From NCBI GenBank assembly GCA_030674185.1, contig CM060306.1, forward strand, positions 45,576,983 through 45,640,982: a stretch of 64,000 nucleotides of DNA. Direction: 5' to 3'. The notes under the pieces are model-generated. The model saw nothing but the letters and a program-made list of their open reading frames with translations, was not told the DNA's origin and searched no databases. The stretch's first letter is position 1. Each line of letters starts with the position of its first letter. Positions 63,326 through 64,000 of this stretch are shown here, piece after piece. The translations under genes and the position numbers were made by a program. The DNA comes from Monoplex corrugatus (lineage: Eukaryota > Mollusca > Gastropoda > Littorinimorpha > Ranellidae).

Positions 63326-64000
63326 TAGGTGCTCATTTACTTTTGCTCACACATACTGTAAGTCGAGTTTTCCGACCAGAATTGTGTATGATGCCTTCTT
63401 TATTTCTTCTGAGATACACCATTCTAGCATGTAACTCTCAGACTGCATCCGCACGAGTTAAGAAATTTGTTCTAATCGCACAGTGATAAAAAAAATATAC
63501 TGAAGTTAATTCCCTCATGCCATCTCTCTTCCAGCTGGTTACAGTACCGTTCATGTTGAACACGTGGACTGGTATCTGCTGCTGCTTGATTCGATGAACA
63601 CTTAGAATCCCTGCCACTCCAGTTTAACTTTCCATTCCTTCATTGCATCGTCTTCAAACTTAAATGTAGTGCTGGCTCCACTCCCAGGGGCACCTCTCTC
63701 TGACTGTCAGCCATGTGGTGTGAGAACTTGTTAACTGGATGGCAAGAAGTTTGAATCCAGTGCCTGCCATTGAATGACAACTGACTCTCCATGATTATTT
63801 GCACATACAGAATTGTTCCTACTTGGCCAGAATCCTGTTTTTCCAAGAGACATGATGTTCTGCTTTTACCAATGTTCTCCCATTGTTGTATGTGAGGTTC
63901 GTTGTGGTGTTTTCGTATTCTCTACCTGACTAGCGCCTGAAGACGGTACAGCATGTAGGGTTAATGCCCAGGCTTCTGGTTAGAGCCATGGTAATTTTGG
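63326..64000. other. Probably iRhom intron, non-coding
   Basis: I see no exon matching the next expected iRhom segment. CCTGACTAGCGCCTGAAGAC near 63926 looks like dispersed repeat. Confidence 0.45.

Noticed and set aside
63530..63610. CTCTTCCAG followed by an open stretch as the next iRhom exon
   Set aside because: No frame after the AG resembles the expected rhomboid segment. The next exon is presumably beyond the window.

Overview
This is animal nuclear DNA: intron-rich, crowded with LINEs, SINEs, hairpin elements, minisatellites and very long (GT)n and (CT)n tracts. The repeat landscape (Penelope-like element, SGNH-ORF1 LINE, BovB-like RTE, many short tRNA-derived SINEs) and the gene content suggest a mollusc, probably a gastropod. 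That is an inference from the sequence style, not a species call.

One cellular gene is visible. On the + strand, from about 31.4 kb to beyond the right edge, lies an inactive-rhomboid (iRhom/RHBDF family) gene. I could place 13 exons: 31428-31520, 32685-32901, 40474-40500, 42628-42704, 44748-44861, 49094-49205, 49973-50047, 51621-51779, 54700-54791, 56535-56598, 57104-57286, 58648-58748 and 60365-60518. All have GT/AG borders, and their phases join without a break into 485 codons from the ATG at 31441. They cover part of the cytosolic N-terminus, the first membrane span, the whole cysteine-rich luminal iRhom homology domain and the start of the rhomboid core. The remaining rhomboid helices lie off the right edge. 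Most open reading frames elsewhere are microsatellite or minisatellite artefacts or transposon pieces.

Layout. 0-19 kb: intergenic or upstream DNA with RTE-LINE ends, tRNA-derived SINEs, three further dispersed repeat families, many microsatellites and a 30-bp satellite (14.3-15.0 kb). 19.7-21.2 kb: a 5'-truncated Penelope-like element with reverse transcriptase plus GIY-YIG endonuclease. 21-31 kb: AT-rich DNA with two long inverted repeats (27.2-27.8 and 28.9-29.8 kb). 31.4-60.5 kb: the iRhom gene. Its introns hold a nearly full LINE with SGNH ORF1, endonuclease, RT and RNase H (33.3-38.1 kb, +), an 820-bp foldback element (42.9-43.8 kb), a second nearly full LINE (about 48.85-44.97 kb, -) and several RTE, RNase H and SINE fragments. 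60.6-62.7 kb: a 52-bp minisatellite that ends in an intact hairpin element, in the last visible iRhom intron.

The observations most worth a second look are the repeats caught while changing form. The 52-bp minisatellite looks like one arm of a palindromic element amplified in tandem. The 30-bp satellite looks like an internal segment of a dispersed repeat amplified in tandem. The iRhom 27-nt microexon and its NAGNAG-spliced neighbour are also notable. I see no bacterial-type system, CRISPR array, rRNA gene or functional tRNA gene.
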